Assembly (NCBI GenBank): GCA_020636745.1
Contig: JACJXH010000001.1
Location: forward strand, 248,001 to 312,000
Reading direction: 5' to 3'
DNA from: Lentimicrobiaceae bacterium
GTDB lineage: Bacteria > Bacteroidota > Bacteroidia > Bacteroidales > Lentimicrobiaceae
Length of the DNA stretch: 64,000 bases
In this document: piece by piece, positions 1 through 9,002 of the stretch
How positions within the stretch are numbered: the first letter of the stretch is position 1
How the letters are laid out: each line of letters opens with the position of its first letter
Notes under the pieces: model-generated
What the model saw: only the letters and a program-made list of their open reading frames with translations
Database searches by the model: none
Told to the model about the DNA's origin: nothing
Program-made: the position numbers and the translations under genes

Positions 1-85
1 CTTGTTAAATGGGTGTTAACCAGTGTTGTATGGTTGTTTTGCTAATGTTGTTTTTTTTGCTTCTGCTTTATGGCAATCTGATAAG

Positions 86-93
86 TATCTTTG
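86..93 (+). promoter_or_regulatory. Bacteroidota -7 promoter element (TATCTTTG)
   Basis: TATCTTTG matches the Bacteroidota -7 consensus TAnnTTTG. It lies 18 nt before the ATG at 112 and covers the alternative TTG start at 91. It therefore favours the ATG at 112 as the start of the M20 gene. No convincing -33 TTTG lies at the usual distance. Confidence 0.5.
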
Positions 94-111
94 TCAAAAA
101 AAAATATCAGC

Positions 112-1248
112 ATGGAAGATGCTTTATTTGACTTTCGACGTGAATTGCATCAGTTTCCTGAATTGTCAGGGATGGAAGTGCAAACAGCCCGAAGAATAAT
201 AAATTACTTGAAGCCCTGCGCACCGGATTTATTAATTGAAGAGGTTGGTGGTCATGGGGTTATGGCTGTTTTTGATAGTGGGCGCAAAGGTCCTGAGGTG
301 CTTTTTAGAGCTGATATGGATAGTTTGCCAATCCATGAGTCAGGATTGATGAGACACAGTTCAAAAAACGATGGAGTTTCACATAAGTGTGGGCATGACG
401 GACATACAGCCATTCTTGCTGGCTTAGCCCATTTTATCTCAGAACATCGACCTGTTAAAGGTAAGGTATTGCTTCTGTTTCAGCCGGCTGAAGAAACTGG
501 TATGGGAGCACGGGCGGTATTAAACGATATGAAATTTGCTCCTTTTTCACCCGATTATAGTTTTGCCCTTCATAATTTGCCAGGATACCCTGAGAATGCA
601 GTAATAATTCGTACTGGTACTTTTGCTGCTGCATCGCGAGGTTTGATTATTAAACTTAAAGGCCGGACTTCACATGCATGTGAACCGGAAAAGGGGAGGA
701 GTCCTGCTGCAGTTATGGCTCATTTGATGAGTGCATTACCCCGTTTGGCCGGTGATGGGGCTTCCAGAGATTACCAGGACTTTATTTTGCTGACACTCAT
801 TTATGCAAGTCTGGGAACTCCGGCTTTTGGAACAACCCCCGGTGAAGCAACCCTTATGGCAACACTCCGCGCTTATCTGGATTCTGATATGGAATCATTA
901 ACGGCAGAAGCTGTGGCTTTGGTCAAACGCCTGGCTAAAGAAAGTCAACTTGATTCTGAAATCAGTTTTACAGAGGAGTTTCCGGCAACAATGAATCATC
1001 AGGATGCTGTAGACTATGTCCTTCATGCGGCTGCTGACCTTAACCTTGAGATTATTGAGGCTGGGCTCCCTTTTCGCTGGTCAGAGGATTTTGCTCATTT
1101 CGCAGGCAAATCCAAAGCGGCTCTTTTTGGTATTGGTGCTGGCGTTGAGCATCCCTCACTGCATCACCCTGATTATGATTTTCCTGATAACATCTTAAAG
1201 ACAGGGGTGAATTTATGGAAATCTGTTTATCAAAAACTCAACCTGTAA
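112..1248 (+). CDS. M20 family amidohydrolase (IAA-amino-acid hydrolase/HipO-like)
   Basis: This is a zinc- or manganese-dependent amidohydrolase likely to cleave N-acyl amino acids or small peptides in the cytoplasm. The frame opens with the family's LHQFPELSG motif. HKCGHDGHTA and PAEETGMGA supply the usual metal ligands, with further conserved histidines in ALHNLPG, RTSHACEP and EHPSLHHPD. The length of 378 aa is normal for the family. The frame extends to a TTG at 91, but that codon sits inside a TAnnTTTG promoter, so the ATG at 112 is preferred. The M20D family is certain in outline. The substrate cannot be read from the sequence. Confidence 0.85.
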   Translation: MEDALFDFRRELHQFPELSGMEVQTARRIINYLKPCAPDLLIEEVGGHGVMAVFDSGRKGPEVLFRADMDSLPIHESGLMRHSSKNDGVSHKCGHDGHTAILAGLAHFISEHRPVKGKVLLLFQPAEETGMGARAVLNDMKFAPFSPDYSFALHNLPGYPENAVIIRTGTFAAASRGLIIKLKGRTSHACEPEKGRSPAAVMAHLMSALPRLAGDGASRDYQDFILLTLIYASLGTPAFGTTPGEATLMATLRAYLDSDMESLTAEAVALVKRLAKESQLDSEISFTEEFPATMNHQDAVDYVLHAAADLNLEIIEAGLPFRWSEDFAHFAGKSKAALFGIGAGVEHPSLHHPDYDFPDNILKTGVNLWKSVYQKLNL

Positions 1249-1641
1249 GGCTTAATTCAGGATTTTTACAAACCAATCAGCTGCCTCAATTTGTTATAGG
1301 GCTGCTATATGTTTTTCTGATTGTAATTTTTGCCTTTTTTACACCTGCAATGGTTTGTGCTTGTCAACCCAAGTGGTATTTGTAAACTTTTATACAGCTG
1401 TCTTGCTGATTTTCAGAGTTGTTGTAATTGTTTCGGATAGTGAACAATCATTCACCTGAATTGTTTGCTTTAAGTTAAACCGATAAAAAATCAGCGCATT
1501 ATTTTCGTGTTACGTTGTCGTTTCTGACAATTTTTTGGTGGTCATTTTACTTACATTACAGTATGATTGGCATTCTGAAAAAGGAGATGCTGGTGCAAGT
1601 GTTTTAAATTTTCAAATCTAAACCAATAGAGCACAGGTAAG
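1249..1641. other. Intergenic stretch without a recognisable gene
   Basis: This AT-rich spacer lies between the amidohydrolase and the glycosyltransferase. One frame around 1270-1385 is open and hydrophobic but has no start codon. I see no hairpin followed by a T-run and no clear TAnnTTTG element. Confidence 0.6.
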
Positions 1642-2859
1642 ATGAGGTTAATCATCAATACTGTTAATATTCGCGTAGGAGGAATGTTACAGGTCGCACT
1701 TTCGTTTATTGATGAGCTTCGGGAGATTCCTGGGAATGAATATCACGTATTCCTTTCTCCGGAAGTAGAACGCCAGGTCAGAAAAGATAAGTTTCCGCCA
1801 AATTTCAGGTTTTATAGTTTTATTCAGTATTCAGGATATTCAGCTCGCCTGATGCGCAAATGGATGAGTTTTAAAAAACTCAGAAGAATGAAACTTTTAG
1901 AAAAAATGATTAAGCCTGAGGTTGTTTTTTCAGTGTTTGGGCCTACTTACTGGAAGCCGGGAGTGCCTCATGTGGCTGGCTTTGCTACGCCCCAATATAT
2001 TTATCCTGAATCTCCTTACTTCAGACAAGTGCCTTTTTCTCAACGAATAAAATATACTCTTTTTGACAGGTTGAGATTGCTGTTGATGATGCGTAATATT
2101 GATTTTTTAATAGCTGAAACCGTTGAAGTCAAGCAAAGGCTTACAACATATCTGCGGGTTGATGCAAAAAGGGTTTTTCATGTTTCTAATACTTTAAATA
2201 GCATTTATTTTCAGCCGGAAAAATGGGCCTACAGGGCAAAGTTGCCTCCCCGTGAGCCGAATGAACTTAGACTGGTTACAATCTCAGCAAACCATTTATT
2301 TAAAAATCTGAAAATTATCAATGAAGTGATAAATCAGATAAGAATACTCCGACCTAAACTTAATGTCAGGTTTGTTTTAACTATACATCGGCGTGAATTT
2401 AAAAATCTGGGGACAAACCGAAAATATGTATATTTTACCAACAGATTAAATGTTAATGAATGCCCCTATCTTTATTCGCAGTGTGATTTCATGTTTTTGC
2501 CTTCCTTACTTGAGTGTTTTTCTGCCTCTTATCCTGAAGCTATGAAAATGGGCCTTCCTATTTTGACTTCAGATTTGAATTTTGCCAGAGAAATATGCGG
2601 GGATTCGGCTTTGTACTTTAACCCGGTTGATGCCCGCGATATTGCAGCCAAAATAATTTTTTTGTATGATAATCCAGAGCTACAGAGGAAAATGACAGCT
2701 GAGGGTTTTAAAAAATTACCTCAATTTGGAAATTCTCACGAAAGAGCTGTAAAATATCTGGATGTAGCGCAAATGGCGTCTAAAAGTTCGGCCATGCAAA
2801 CCCGGGGCTTGCATAATTCTGTTATACTGCCTGCTTTACCTGATGGCGCTGCTTTTTAA
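1642..2859 (+). CDS. GT4-type glycosyltransferase
   Basis: This is a 405-aa glycosyltransferase of the GT-B fold, probably adding a sugar during surface polysaccharide or glycolipid synthesis. The N-terminal half starts with a glycine-containing donor/acceptor loop (NIRVGGMLQVAL). The C-terminal half carries the family's E-x7-E region (ECFSASYPEAM), followed by GLPILTSD and a typical group-1 tail. No membrane segment or signal peptide is seen, so it is a cytosolic or peripheral enzyme. It stands alone and no polysaccharide cluster surrounds it, so donor and acceptor are unknown. Confidence 0.8.
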   Translation: MRLIINTVNIRVGGMLQVALSFIDELREIPGNEYHVFLSPEVERQVRKDKFPPNFRFYSFIQYSGYSARLMRKWMSFKKLRRMKLLEKMIKPEVVFSVFGPTYWKPGVPHVAGFATPQYIYPESPYFRQVPFSQRIKYTLFDRLRLLLMMRNIDFLIAETVEVKQRLTTYLRVDAKRVFHVSNTLNSIYFQPEKWAYRAKLPPREPNELRLVTISANHLFKNLKIINEVINQIRILRPKLNVRFVLTIHRREFKNLGTNRKYVYFTNRLNVNECPYLYSQCDFMFLPSLLECFSASYPEAMKMGLPILTSDLNFAREICGDSALYFNPVDARDIAAKIIFLYDNPELQRKMTAEGFKKLPQFGNSHERAVKYLDVAQMASKSSAMQTRGLHNSVILPALPDGAAF

Positions 2860-2966
2860 TTTTACAGCATATGATGTTTAAAGTTCTGCAGAAGCAGTGT
2901 CAGCGGGCTTTTGATTGAATATGTTTTGTTGTTAGAAGGCGAGCAGAATGCTTGTTTATGACGTGA

Positions 2967-3716
2967 TTACGCTGATTTGCCAAGATATCGATCGATGATC
3001 CAGTGAGCTATGTAAATTAGCGGTGTGAGTAAGATGGCAAGTGCGACTTTATAAGTATATTGTACTAATCCCACCTGAAAAACCTGTTGCAGGCTCCAAT
3101 TTCCAAGCATAAAAAATGCGATAAACAGGATTACAAAACTATCAATCAGTTGTGACACGATAGTGGAGCCGGTTGCTCTTAGCCAAAGCCGTTTGTGGCC
3201 GGTCAATCGTTTCAGATAGTGAAAGGTATAGGCATCGATAAGCTGACTTACCAGGAAAGCGGTGAGCGAGCCTGCAATAATACCCATGCCGGCCCTGAAT
3301 ATGCTGCTGTATGCAAAATTGATGTCAAAAGCATTGCCTGCAGGATCTGTGTTATTGAGGTCAAGCCAGAATTGTGCAGGAGGGAGTTCTGTGCCGGCTA
3401 ATATTACCAGAAACGACCAGGCTATCATTCCGGCGGTTATAAAGCTGATTTTTCGAACGCCTTCTCTTCCAAAATATTCATTGATGAGGTCGGAAATAAG
3501 AAATACAAAAGGCCAGATTACAACACCCACACTCAGGTTGAAATCCAGTTTTTGGCCTCCCCAAAATGGTATTTGAGCGGGCATAAACCCAAGTAATTTT
3601 TCGAATGAAAAAATTTTAACGCCGGCAAATTCGGCCACCATTGCATTGGTGAGGAAAATGGCTGAAAGAATCAGGTAAAGCTGTTGTTTCTTTGCTGAGG
3701 ATTGGTTTGTGTTCAT
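2967..3716 (-). CDS. yhhQ: Queuosine precursor transporter (YhhQ/VUT family)
   Basis: This 249-aa integral membrane protein of the VUT (vitamin uptake transporter) family imports 7-cyano-7-deazaguanine or a related queuosine precursor for tRNA modification. Roughly six hydrophobic segments are visible. The family-typical LISDLINEYFGREGVRK lies in the first half, and SQLIDAYTFHYLKRLTGH and TIVSQLIDSFVILFIAFF in the second half. The length matches the family. The upstream region was inspected for a preQ1 riboswitch and none was recognised. Confidence 0.85.
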   Translation of the reverse strand: MNTNQSSAKKQQLYLILSAIFLTNAMVAEFAGVKIFSFEKLLGFMPAQIPFWGGQKLDFNLSVGVVIWPFVFLISDLINEYFGREGVRKISFITAGMIAWSFLVILAGTELPPAQFWLDLNNTDPAGNAFDINFAYSSIFRAGMGIIAGSLTAFLVSQLIDAYTFHYLKRLTGHKRLWLRATGSTIVSQLIDSFVILFIAFFMLGNWSLQQVFQVGLVQYTYKVALAILLTPLIYIAHWIIDRYLGKSA

Positions 3717-4038
3717 CCGAAAAAATGAAGGGGTGCTAATTTTCTTTAAACAAGCTCATGACTGTAAAGTTCAGAAATCATCTGGTTTTAATTGCAAAGT
3801 ATGAGATGAAATACCAGACGCCAGAGTCGTTGTGTTAATTTATGATGATATTACAAATTCAGGGAAAGTTTGTGATTATCACATATAAAAAATCGGGCAG
3901 TGTAAACTGCTGTTTTTTTATTTTGGCTGAGAAAAGGGAGGAGATTTCCCCTCAAAACCGGGGTGTCATATGATTTTGTAGTTAAGCAAAAAAAAGGTGG
4001 CCTTTAAAGCCACCTTTTTCAATTTATCTGTAAATTAA
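3717..4038. other. Intergenic region between yhhQ and the Omp28-type gene
   Basis: This spacer is 322 nt. It holds the upstream region of yhhQ and, near its right end, the terminator hairpin of the exported protein gene. No small gene or known riboswitch was recognised. Confidence 0.6.
3988..4019 (-). terminator. Intrinsic terminator of the Omp28-type gene
   Basis: An 11-bp inverted repeat (AAAAAGGTGGC, 7-nt loop, GCCACCTTTTT) lies 20 nt past the stop codon of the minus-strand gene. It is followed on that strand by a run of T. The hairpin is strong and symmetrical. Confidence 0.85.
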
Positions 4039-6129
4039 TTACTTAATAACTGTAAGCTTGCGGGCTTCCGAAACTTTGTTTCCAGCTACAATGCGGTAAG
4101 AGTACAACCCGGAAGAGAGATTACTCAAATCGATGCGTTGAAGCAGGGTTTTGCCAATTTCCTGTTGTAAGACCATATTTCCACTCAGGTTGTAAATTTC
4201 GAGTAAACCACCTGCAGCAGCTTCAGTTACTTTAATGTAAGTAAAATCACTTGCCGGGTTTGGATAGTTCTGTCCATTCATCAAAGTGTTAACAGCGGCA
4301 TCGTATTCAACGCCTGTCATTTCATTGGTGAGCCACTCGTGAGTGAGGCTTATAATTTGATTTCTTACAGCGACATCGCTCAACATCTCAAGACCTACGC
4401 CGAAATAAACCGAACGGTAATTGGTTGCATTATACTTTACAGCGGCTCCCAGTGATGTGGTGTTGTAATTAAAAATAATGTCAGCACCTGTCCCTGCGGT
4501 AATTACATCCGGATACATATTTCCGCCATAAACGTCAACAATGTTAGTTTGAGCTACAGTTCCATAAATCGGATCTTCGGTGTTGGCGTTCAGTTTGTTG
4601 TTGGCGGTGGAACCGTCATTTGTAAAACCAGCATTCAGGTAATTGGTGTAAAAGCCGCGGGTAATTGCATTGCCATTCGAGCCGCTGGCTCCGCTCATGA
4701 TATCCCATCCGATGTCTTGTCCGCCAATAAAAAGGCTGTGACCGGCATCCATAAAGTCCATTACAGCTTCGGCCTGATCATCAGTAAGTGTAGGGAATGT
4801 CCAGGCAATGTTTAACCAGATGGTAAATACATCCTGAAAAGCATTTGCATTGATCATGTCGCGCATCACATTGGCGTTTGTAACAGCATAAGAAGTAATG
4901 CCGGAAGCTGCGAGTCCGTCAAGGTAAACTCCCTGATGAGTTGTAGCTTCGGGTCCTCCGGTTGCATTAACAACCAAATCTGTAACCCCTGCGATGGCCA
5001 TTACCCTGTAATATTTTTCAGGAGCGCCGGGATAGTTGGCAGATCTCATTTTTAAAACATACCCGGGAAATCCTGCGCTTTCTCCTGCTAAAACTTTAAT
5101 ACTAATGTTTTTGGGAGTGCCTTTGGTAAGGTCAATAGTTGCAGCACTGGTGTATTCTTCGCCATCAATGATGAATGAAGCTGACCAGTCGGCTGGCGCA
5201 TTTTCAGCCTCCAGGGTGAAATTAAATGGCTCGGATCCTTCTATTCCGCTGGTAGCCTCCACATTGAATATGTTTTCAAAGCCCTGATAACCGCGTTGAA
5301 TGTAAGGCTCTTCTGAAGCTATACTGCCAATGTACATATTTGACCCGCCGATGGCATCAACCTCGTCGCCAGTATATATTTCCTGGTGATCTTTGGTGAC
5401 AAAAACCACGACTTTCATATTGGGCACAACGGCCGGTACATTGTTGATGGCATCGGGAACAACATATGAATATGAGCGGGTTACCAGCGTTCCGGCTGTA
5501 GTAGTTGTAACTTCATCGCCCCATTGACCTGTAATCATATGGCGCAGCATGTGCATGTGAAGGTAATTGTTTCCTGCACCTCCATTTGTTTGAGGACCGT
5601 AAATGCTGTCCTGAATCAACGCAACATTTATAAAATTGGATGCGGTTGGAGCATCGGCAGTGTAATATAACTCTACCTGTACGGTTATACGGCGTGTTAA
5701 AGGGTCGAAAGTTGATGCAATGCCAACATTCACAGGAGAATTTTGTGTAATTATCTGTCCAACAGCACCTGACCATGAGCCACGTCCCAGTGCTGTATTG
5801 GATCCGGAAAATACATGGCGGTTTACTGTTCCTGAAGGATAACCGGTTAAACCTGTCTGACCTGCAATGGCATCGCCAAAGCTGGTGCGATAATCAGGTT
5901 CACTGCCCGAAGGGACCGCAAAAGAGCCCTGATGAATGGCTATAACAAAGGCCCTGCCTGGATTGGCCTCTAAAATTGATTTTGCTATGGCATGGCCGTC
6001 AGGGCAATACTGGCAGTGTATGCCTGTAAATTCTTCTAAAACTGCATTCTTTAACATGGGCTCGGTGCTTACAAGTACCTGAGCTGAAAGTCCGATGCTT
6101 AAACAAATGCCAAGAAAGAAAAGAGTCAT
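4039..6129 (-). CDS. Secreted Omp28-type thioredoxin-fold protein with T9SS sorting domain
   Basis: This 696-aa exported protein has a signal peptide at residues 1-17, ending at LSAQ. A thioredoxin-like Omp28 domain follows, with a C39-x-x-C42 pair (HCQYCPDGHA) and a GYPSG loop where the cis-proline of the fold would be. A middle Ig-like region follows. A segment at about residues 385-600 looks like a class-I amidotransferase/ThuA-type fold (MDAGHSLFIGGQDIGWD). The end is a classic type A T9SS sorting domain (NYPNPASD, then LEIYNLSG, then SSGLYSYRIVAG). It is therefore probably displayed on or released from the cell surface. A terminator follows directly. The enzymatic role is unknown. Confidence 0.8.
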   Translation of the reverse strand: MTLFFLGICLSIGLSAQVLVSTEPMLKNAVLEEFTGIHCQYCPDGHAIAKSILEANPGRAFVIAIHQGSFAVPSGSEPDYRTSFGDAIAGQTGLTGYPSGTVNRHVFSGSNTALGRGSWSGAVGQIITQNSPVNVGIASTFDPLTRRITVQVELYYTADAPTASNFINVALIQDSIYGPQTNGGAGNNYLHMHMLRHMITGQWGDEVTTTTAGTLVTRSYSYVVPDAINNVPAVVPNMKVVVFVTKDHQEIYTGDEVDAIGGSNMYIGSIASEEPYIQRGYQGFENIFNVEATSGIEGSEPFNFTLEAENAPADWSASFIIDGEEYTSAATIDLTKGTPKNISIKVLAGESAGFPGYVLKMRSANYPGAPEKYYRVMAIAGVTDLVVNATGGPEATTHQGVYLDGLAASGITSYAVTNANVMRDMINANAFQDVFTIWLNIAWTFPTLTDDQAEAVMDFMDAGHSLFIGGQDIGWDIMSGASGSNGNAITRGFYTNYLNAGFTNDGSTANNKLNANTEDPIYGTVAQTNIVDVYGGNMYPDVITAGTGADIIFNYNTTSLGAAVKYNATNYRSVYFGVGLEMLSDVAVRNQIISLTHEWLTNEMTGVEYDAAVNTLMNGQNYPNPASDFTYIKVTEAAAGGLLEIYNLSGNMVLQQEIGKTLLQRIDLSNLSSGLYSYRIVAGNKVSEARKLTVIK

Positions 6130-6401
6130 TTTTTTTCATTTCAATTGTCGTTTTTGGTGATTAATAGGATTGATTATTGTGTGCAGATGCAAATGTGCAA
6201 AAAATATAGAGAAATATTGAAAAGAAGAGTTGTGTTTTGAAATTTTATTAAAAATTAGGTTCGTTGTTTTACTATTAAGTGTACCAAATAATGCCCGGAT
6301 TGATTGAATTTGGTGCAGGATAATTGATTATGCTGTCATTGATTTGACAATCGGAAAGGTAATGTATGGTTACCCAAATAATTATTGTTCTTTCCGGGAG
6401 G

Positions 6402-6782
6402 TTAATGCAATGCAACAATTACAGCGCCGGTAATATAGGCAACGACCCACCATATGTACGCATACCTGGAGTAAAGATGTAGTTTGGAAGTTACCTGAAC
6501 AGGGCCGTTGGCTGATAGTTTAAGTTTCCATAATAAAATGGCGTCAATCAACATTGCAGCCAAAGCCAGGTAGCCAATAACTCCATGGAAGGTGATAAAA
6601 GAATTGGCCGAACCAATAATCATACATGCAGTGGCGGTGATATCCAGTATAACTCCGGCAGTCAGAAATGTCAATACAAAAGGGGTAACAATTTTTCTTC
6701 TCTGTTCGGTGATAATAGCAACCGAATAAAAAACAAGGGCGAGGTTTACAATAATAACCCCGGCAGTCAGGATTGGATTCAT
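6402..6782 (-). CDS. HsmA-family small membrane protein (TIGR03987-like)
   Basis: This 126-aa protein has four predicted transmembrane helices at about residues 4-22, 35-57, 66-86 and 105-125. The sequence resembles the TIGR03987/HsmA family (ITEQRRKIVTPFVLTFLTAG and FHGVIGYLALAAMLIDA). No biochemical role is firmly known to me for this family. A TAnnTTTG element lies 25 nt before the ATG. The gene is transcribed away from cinA's end and is probably monocistronic. Confidence 0.65.
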   Translation of the reverse strand: MNPILTAGVIIVNLALVFYSVAIITEQRRKIVTPFVLTFLTAGVILDITATACMIIGSANSFITFHGVIGYLALAAMLIDAILLWKLKLSANGPVQVTSKLHLYSRYAYIWWVVAYITGAVIVALH

Positions 6783-6806
6783 GGGAAAAATTTTGATTAT
6801 TTAGCC

Positions 6807-6814
6807 CAAAAATA
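6807..6814 (-). promoter_or_regulatory. -7 promoter element for the HsmA-family gene
   Basis: The minus strand reads TATTTTTG, a match to TAnnTTTG, placed about 24 nt before the ATG of the gene ending at 6402. Confidence 0.45.
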
Positions 6815-6861
6815 CAAATTGTTTGACCTTACTCAACTAAATATTCACATATGGGGATAAA

Positions 6862-8097
6862 TTATTGTTTAATTTGTTTCATGAGCATATCGAGCGCTGC
6901 AAGTGCGGCCCTGCGAATATTCCGGCCACGATGTTCGCCGAAGGTAAATTTTTTTGTTTCAGCTCCATTGGGTGAAAGTACACAAATCCATGTTGTGCCT
7001 ACAGGTTTCTCTTCTGTGCCTCCATCGGGGCCTGCAATGCCTGAAACAGCAATGGCACATTTAACATGAAACAGTTTAATGAGGCCTGCAGCCATTTCAA
7101 AAACAGTTTCTTCGCTAACGGCTCCTTTTCTGCTAATGGTGTCAGAAGAAACGCCAAGGATATTTTCTTTGATTTCGTTTGAATAGGCTACCACTGACCC
7201 TTTAAAATATGATGAGCTTCCGGCTATGCTGGTAAGCAGGTGTGCAATGTACCCTCCGGTGCAACTTTCGGCAGTTGCAAGTGTGTAATTTTGTTGCTTC
7301 AAATAATTTCCCACAACAGCCTCAAGTGTATCCTCATTTTCACCAAAAATATATTCAGGAATTAGTTCGTAGAGTTTGTCAATTTGAAATTCAACCTCTT
7401 TTTCCAATTTTGCTTTGTCTTGCCCTGATGCGCTGAGTCTTAGCCTTACAATACCCGGCTGTGGAAGATAGGCCAACTTGATAAAGTGAGGCAGATTGTT
7501 TTCCCAGTTTTCAATTTTAGCGGCCAGAAATGATTCACCGACGCCTTGTGTCAGAATTGTACGATGTACCAGGGCGATTTCACTGAAGTGCTGCAGGCGG
7601 GGCAGGATTTGTTCTGTCATCAGCGCTTTCATCTCAAAAGGGACTCCGGGGACTGAAACAAAAATTTTCCCGTTTTTATTAAACCACATACCGGGGGCGG
7701 TGCCATTCACATTCAGCAATGGGGTGCAACTTTCAGGGACCTCAGCCTGCGCCCTGTTGACTGGTGTCATTTTAAAGCGCCTGAGGTCAAATAACCTTGT
7801 TATATTATCGTATGATTCCTGATGAAAGACCAATTTGGTGTTAAAATACTCACAGAGGGTGGCTTTGGTAATATCGTCGCGTGTTGGGCCTAAGCCTCCT
7901 GACATAATAATAATATCTGCACGTGTTTCTGCATCCCTCAGTGTGTTGAGAATGTGCTCGCGATTGTCTGAAATGCTGGTTATTTGAGCAACTTTTATGC
8001 CCGAAAGATTAAGTTGTTCGGCCATCCAGGCTGAATTGGTATCAATTACCTGTCCAATCAGAAGTTCATCGCCTATTGTTATGATTTCAGCTTTCAT
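6862..8097 (-). CDS. cinA: CinA: competence/damage-inducible protein, NMN deamidase
   Basis: This 411-aa two-domain protein is of normal CinA length. The N-terminal MoCF-like (COG1058) domain shows EIITIGDELLIGQVIDTNS and SGGLGPTRDD and acts as an ADP-ribose pyrophosphatase in studied members. The C-terminal CinA domain shows ATAESCTGGYIAHLLTSIAGSS, YSNEIKENILGV and AVSGIAGPDGG, and deamidates nicotinamide mononucleotide for NAD recycling. No transmembrane segment is seen. A TAAATTTG-type promoter lies about 70 nt upstream on the same strand. Confidence 0.93.
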   Translation of the reverse strand: MKAEIITIGDELLIGQVIDTNSAWMAEQLNLSGIKVAQITSISDNREHILNTLRDAETRADIIIMSGGLGPTRDDITKATLCEYFNTKLVFHQESYDNITRLFDLRRFKMTPVNRAQAEVPESCTPLLNVNGTAPGMWFNKNGKIFVSVPGVPFEMKALMTEQILPRLQHFSEIALVHRTILTQGVGESFLAAKIENWENNLPHFIKLAYLPQPGIVRLRLSASGQDKAKLEKEVEFQIDKLYELIPEYIFGENEDTLEAVVGNYLKQQNYTLATAESCTGGYIAHLLTSIAGSSSYFKGSVVAYSNEIKENILGVSSDTISRKGAVSEETVFEMAAGLIKLFHVKCAIAVSGIAGPDGGTEEKPVGTTWICVLSPNGAETKKFTFGEHRGRNIRRAALAALDMLMKQIKQ

Positions 8098-8167
8098 CAG
8101 AGATTTGGGGTGAGATTATAGTTAATTGTGTCTTTTTGTAAGCAAAGTCGGATGTTCAATGATGGAA

Positions 8168-8175
8168 CAAATTTA
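8168..8175 (-). promoter_or_regulatory. -7 promoter element for cinA
   Basis: The minus strand reads TAAATTTG (TAnnTTTG), leaving a leader of about 70 nt before the cinA ATG. Confidence 0.4.
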
Positions 8176-8401
8176 GGCCAATTATGTATTAAGTGTTCTT
8201 TAATTCTCTGTAAAATATTGAATGTTTCGCAACGATACGGACTATGAAAATTATGCACTATTAAGGGGATGTATCAGATGTTAGCTTTTTGATGAGGTGT
8301 ATTGATGTGCAGGTTTTAAAGGATATAATGGAACGTGCTGCAGGAATTTTATTTACATTCGTGCATGTTTCTATAATTTGCAAGATTTTGTAAAAAATTA
8401 T

Positions 8402-8429
8402 GCAACCATTTGATAGCCCCTGCATCTTA
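8402..8429 (+). promoter_or_regulatory. Candidate autoregulated ECF sigma promoter, copy 1
   Basis: GCAACC, a 15-nt spacer, then CATCTTA lie 36 nt before the sigma-factor ATG. The AAC core at -35 is typical of ECF promoters. The same arrangement, with identical spacing and the shared string TGCAACCATT, recurs at 10326-10353 before the lipoprotein gene of this locus. The copy here would let the sigma factor drive its own gene. Confidence 0.6.
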
Positions 8430-8465
8430 ACCTAGTTCCGGACTTAACAGCGCTTCTGATTATTA

Positions 8466-9002
8466 ATGGATGAAAAGCAACTTCTGAAAGATTGTCTTAA
8501 TGGCAATGTACATGCACAGAAGCGTTTGTACGAAATGTATTCCCGAAAAATGTTCGGGGTATGTCTTCGTTATGCTGCTGACCCTGGTATGGCCGAAGAT
8601 TTTTTACAGGAGGGCTTTATAAAGGTGTTTTCAAGGTTGCATAGTTTTAAGTTCCAAGGGTCGTTTGAAGGATGGGTCAGGCGCATAATGATTAATACTT
8701 CACTGGAAATGCTCAGAAAGCATGATGTGTTGAGATATAGCCAGGGAATTGACAGTTCAATGCCTTTGCAGGATGATGCGACAGATGATAATGAAGCAAT
8801 GGAGATTGATTCCGAAACATTATTTAGCGTTTTTCAGGAGATGCCTCCTGGTTTCAGAACCGTGTTTAATCTTTATGCAATAGAGGATTATTCACACAAG
8901 GAAATTGGAGCTATGTTGAAAATCAGCGAGGGAACGTCTAAATCTCAGTATGCCAGGGCAAGATTATGGCTTCAGAAAAGATTAGCGGAAATAAAGCTAT
9001 GA
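8466..9002 (+). CDS. RNA polymerase ECF-type sigma factor
   Basis: This 178-aa sigma-70 family factor lacks regions 1 and 3. Region 2 runs from about residue 10 to 75 (RKMFGVCLRYAADPGMAEDFLQEGFIKVFSRLHSF broken into its helices). Region 4 runs from about 120 to 175 (MPPGFRTVFNLYAIEDYSHKEIGAMLKISEGTSKSQYARAR). It would direct RNA polymerase to extracytoplasmic-response genes, here probably the four downstream genes. Its stop codon overlaps the start of the next gene (ATGA), so the two are translationally coupled, as is usual for sigma/anti-sigma pairs. Confidence 0.92.
   Translation: MDEKQLLKDCLNGNVHAQKRLYEMYSRKMFGVCLRYAADPGMAEDFLQEGFIKVFSRLHSFKFQGSFEGWVRRIMINTSLEMLRKHDVLRYSQGIDSSMPLQDDATDDNEAMEIDSETLFSVFQEMPPGFRTVFNLYAIEDYSHKEIGAMLKISEGTSKSQYARARLWLQKRLAEIKL

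Larger units (their letters stand above)
8098..8465. other. Divergent regulatory region between cinA and the ECF sigma gene
   Basis: This 368-nt spacer carries a cinA-directed -7 element at 8168-8175 and an ECF-type promoter candidate at 8402-8429. No gene was recognised between them. Confidence 0.6.

Noticed and set aside
1270..1385. Open hydrophobic frame between the first two genes
   Set aside because: No start codon precedes it in frame and it has no family resemblance; likely chance in AT-rich DNA.
3717..3960. PreQ1 riboswitch upstream of yhhQ
   Set aside because: I looked for the small preQ1-I aptamer pattern and did not find it.
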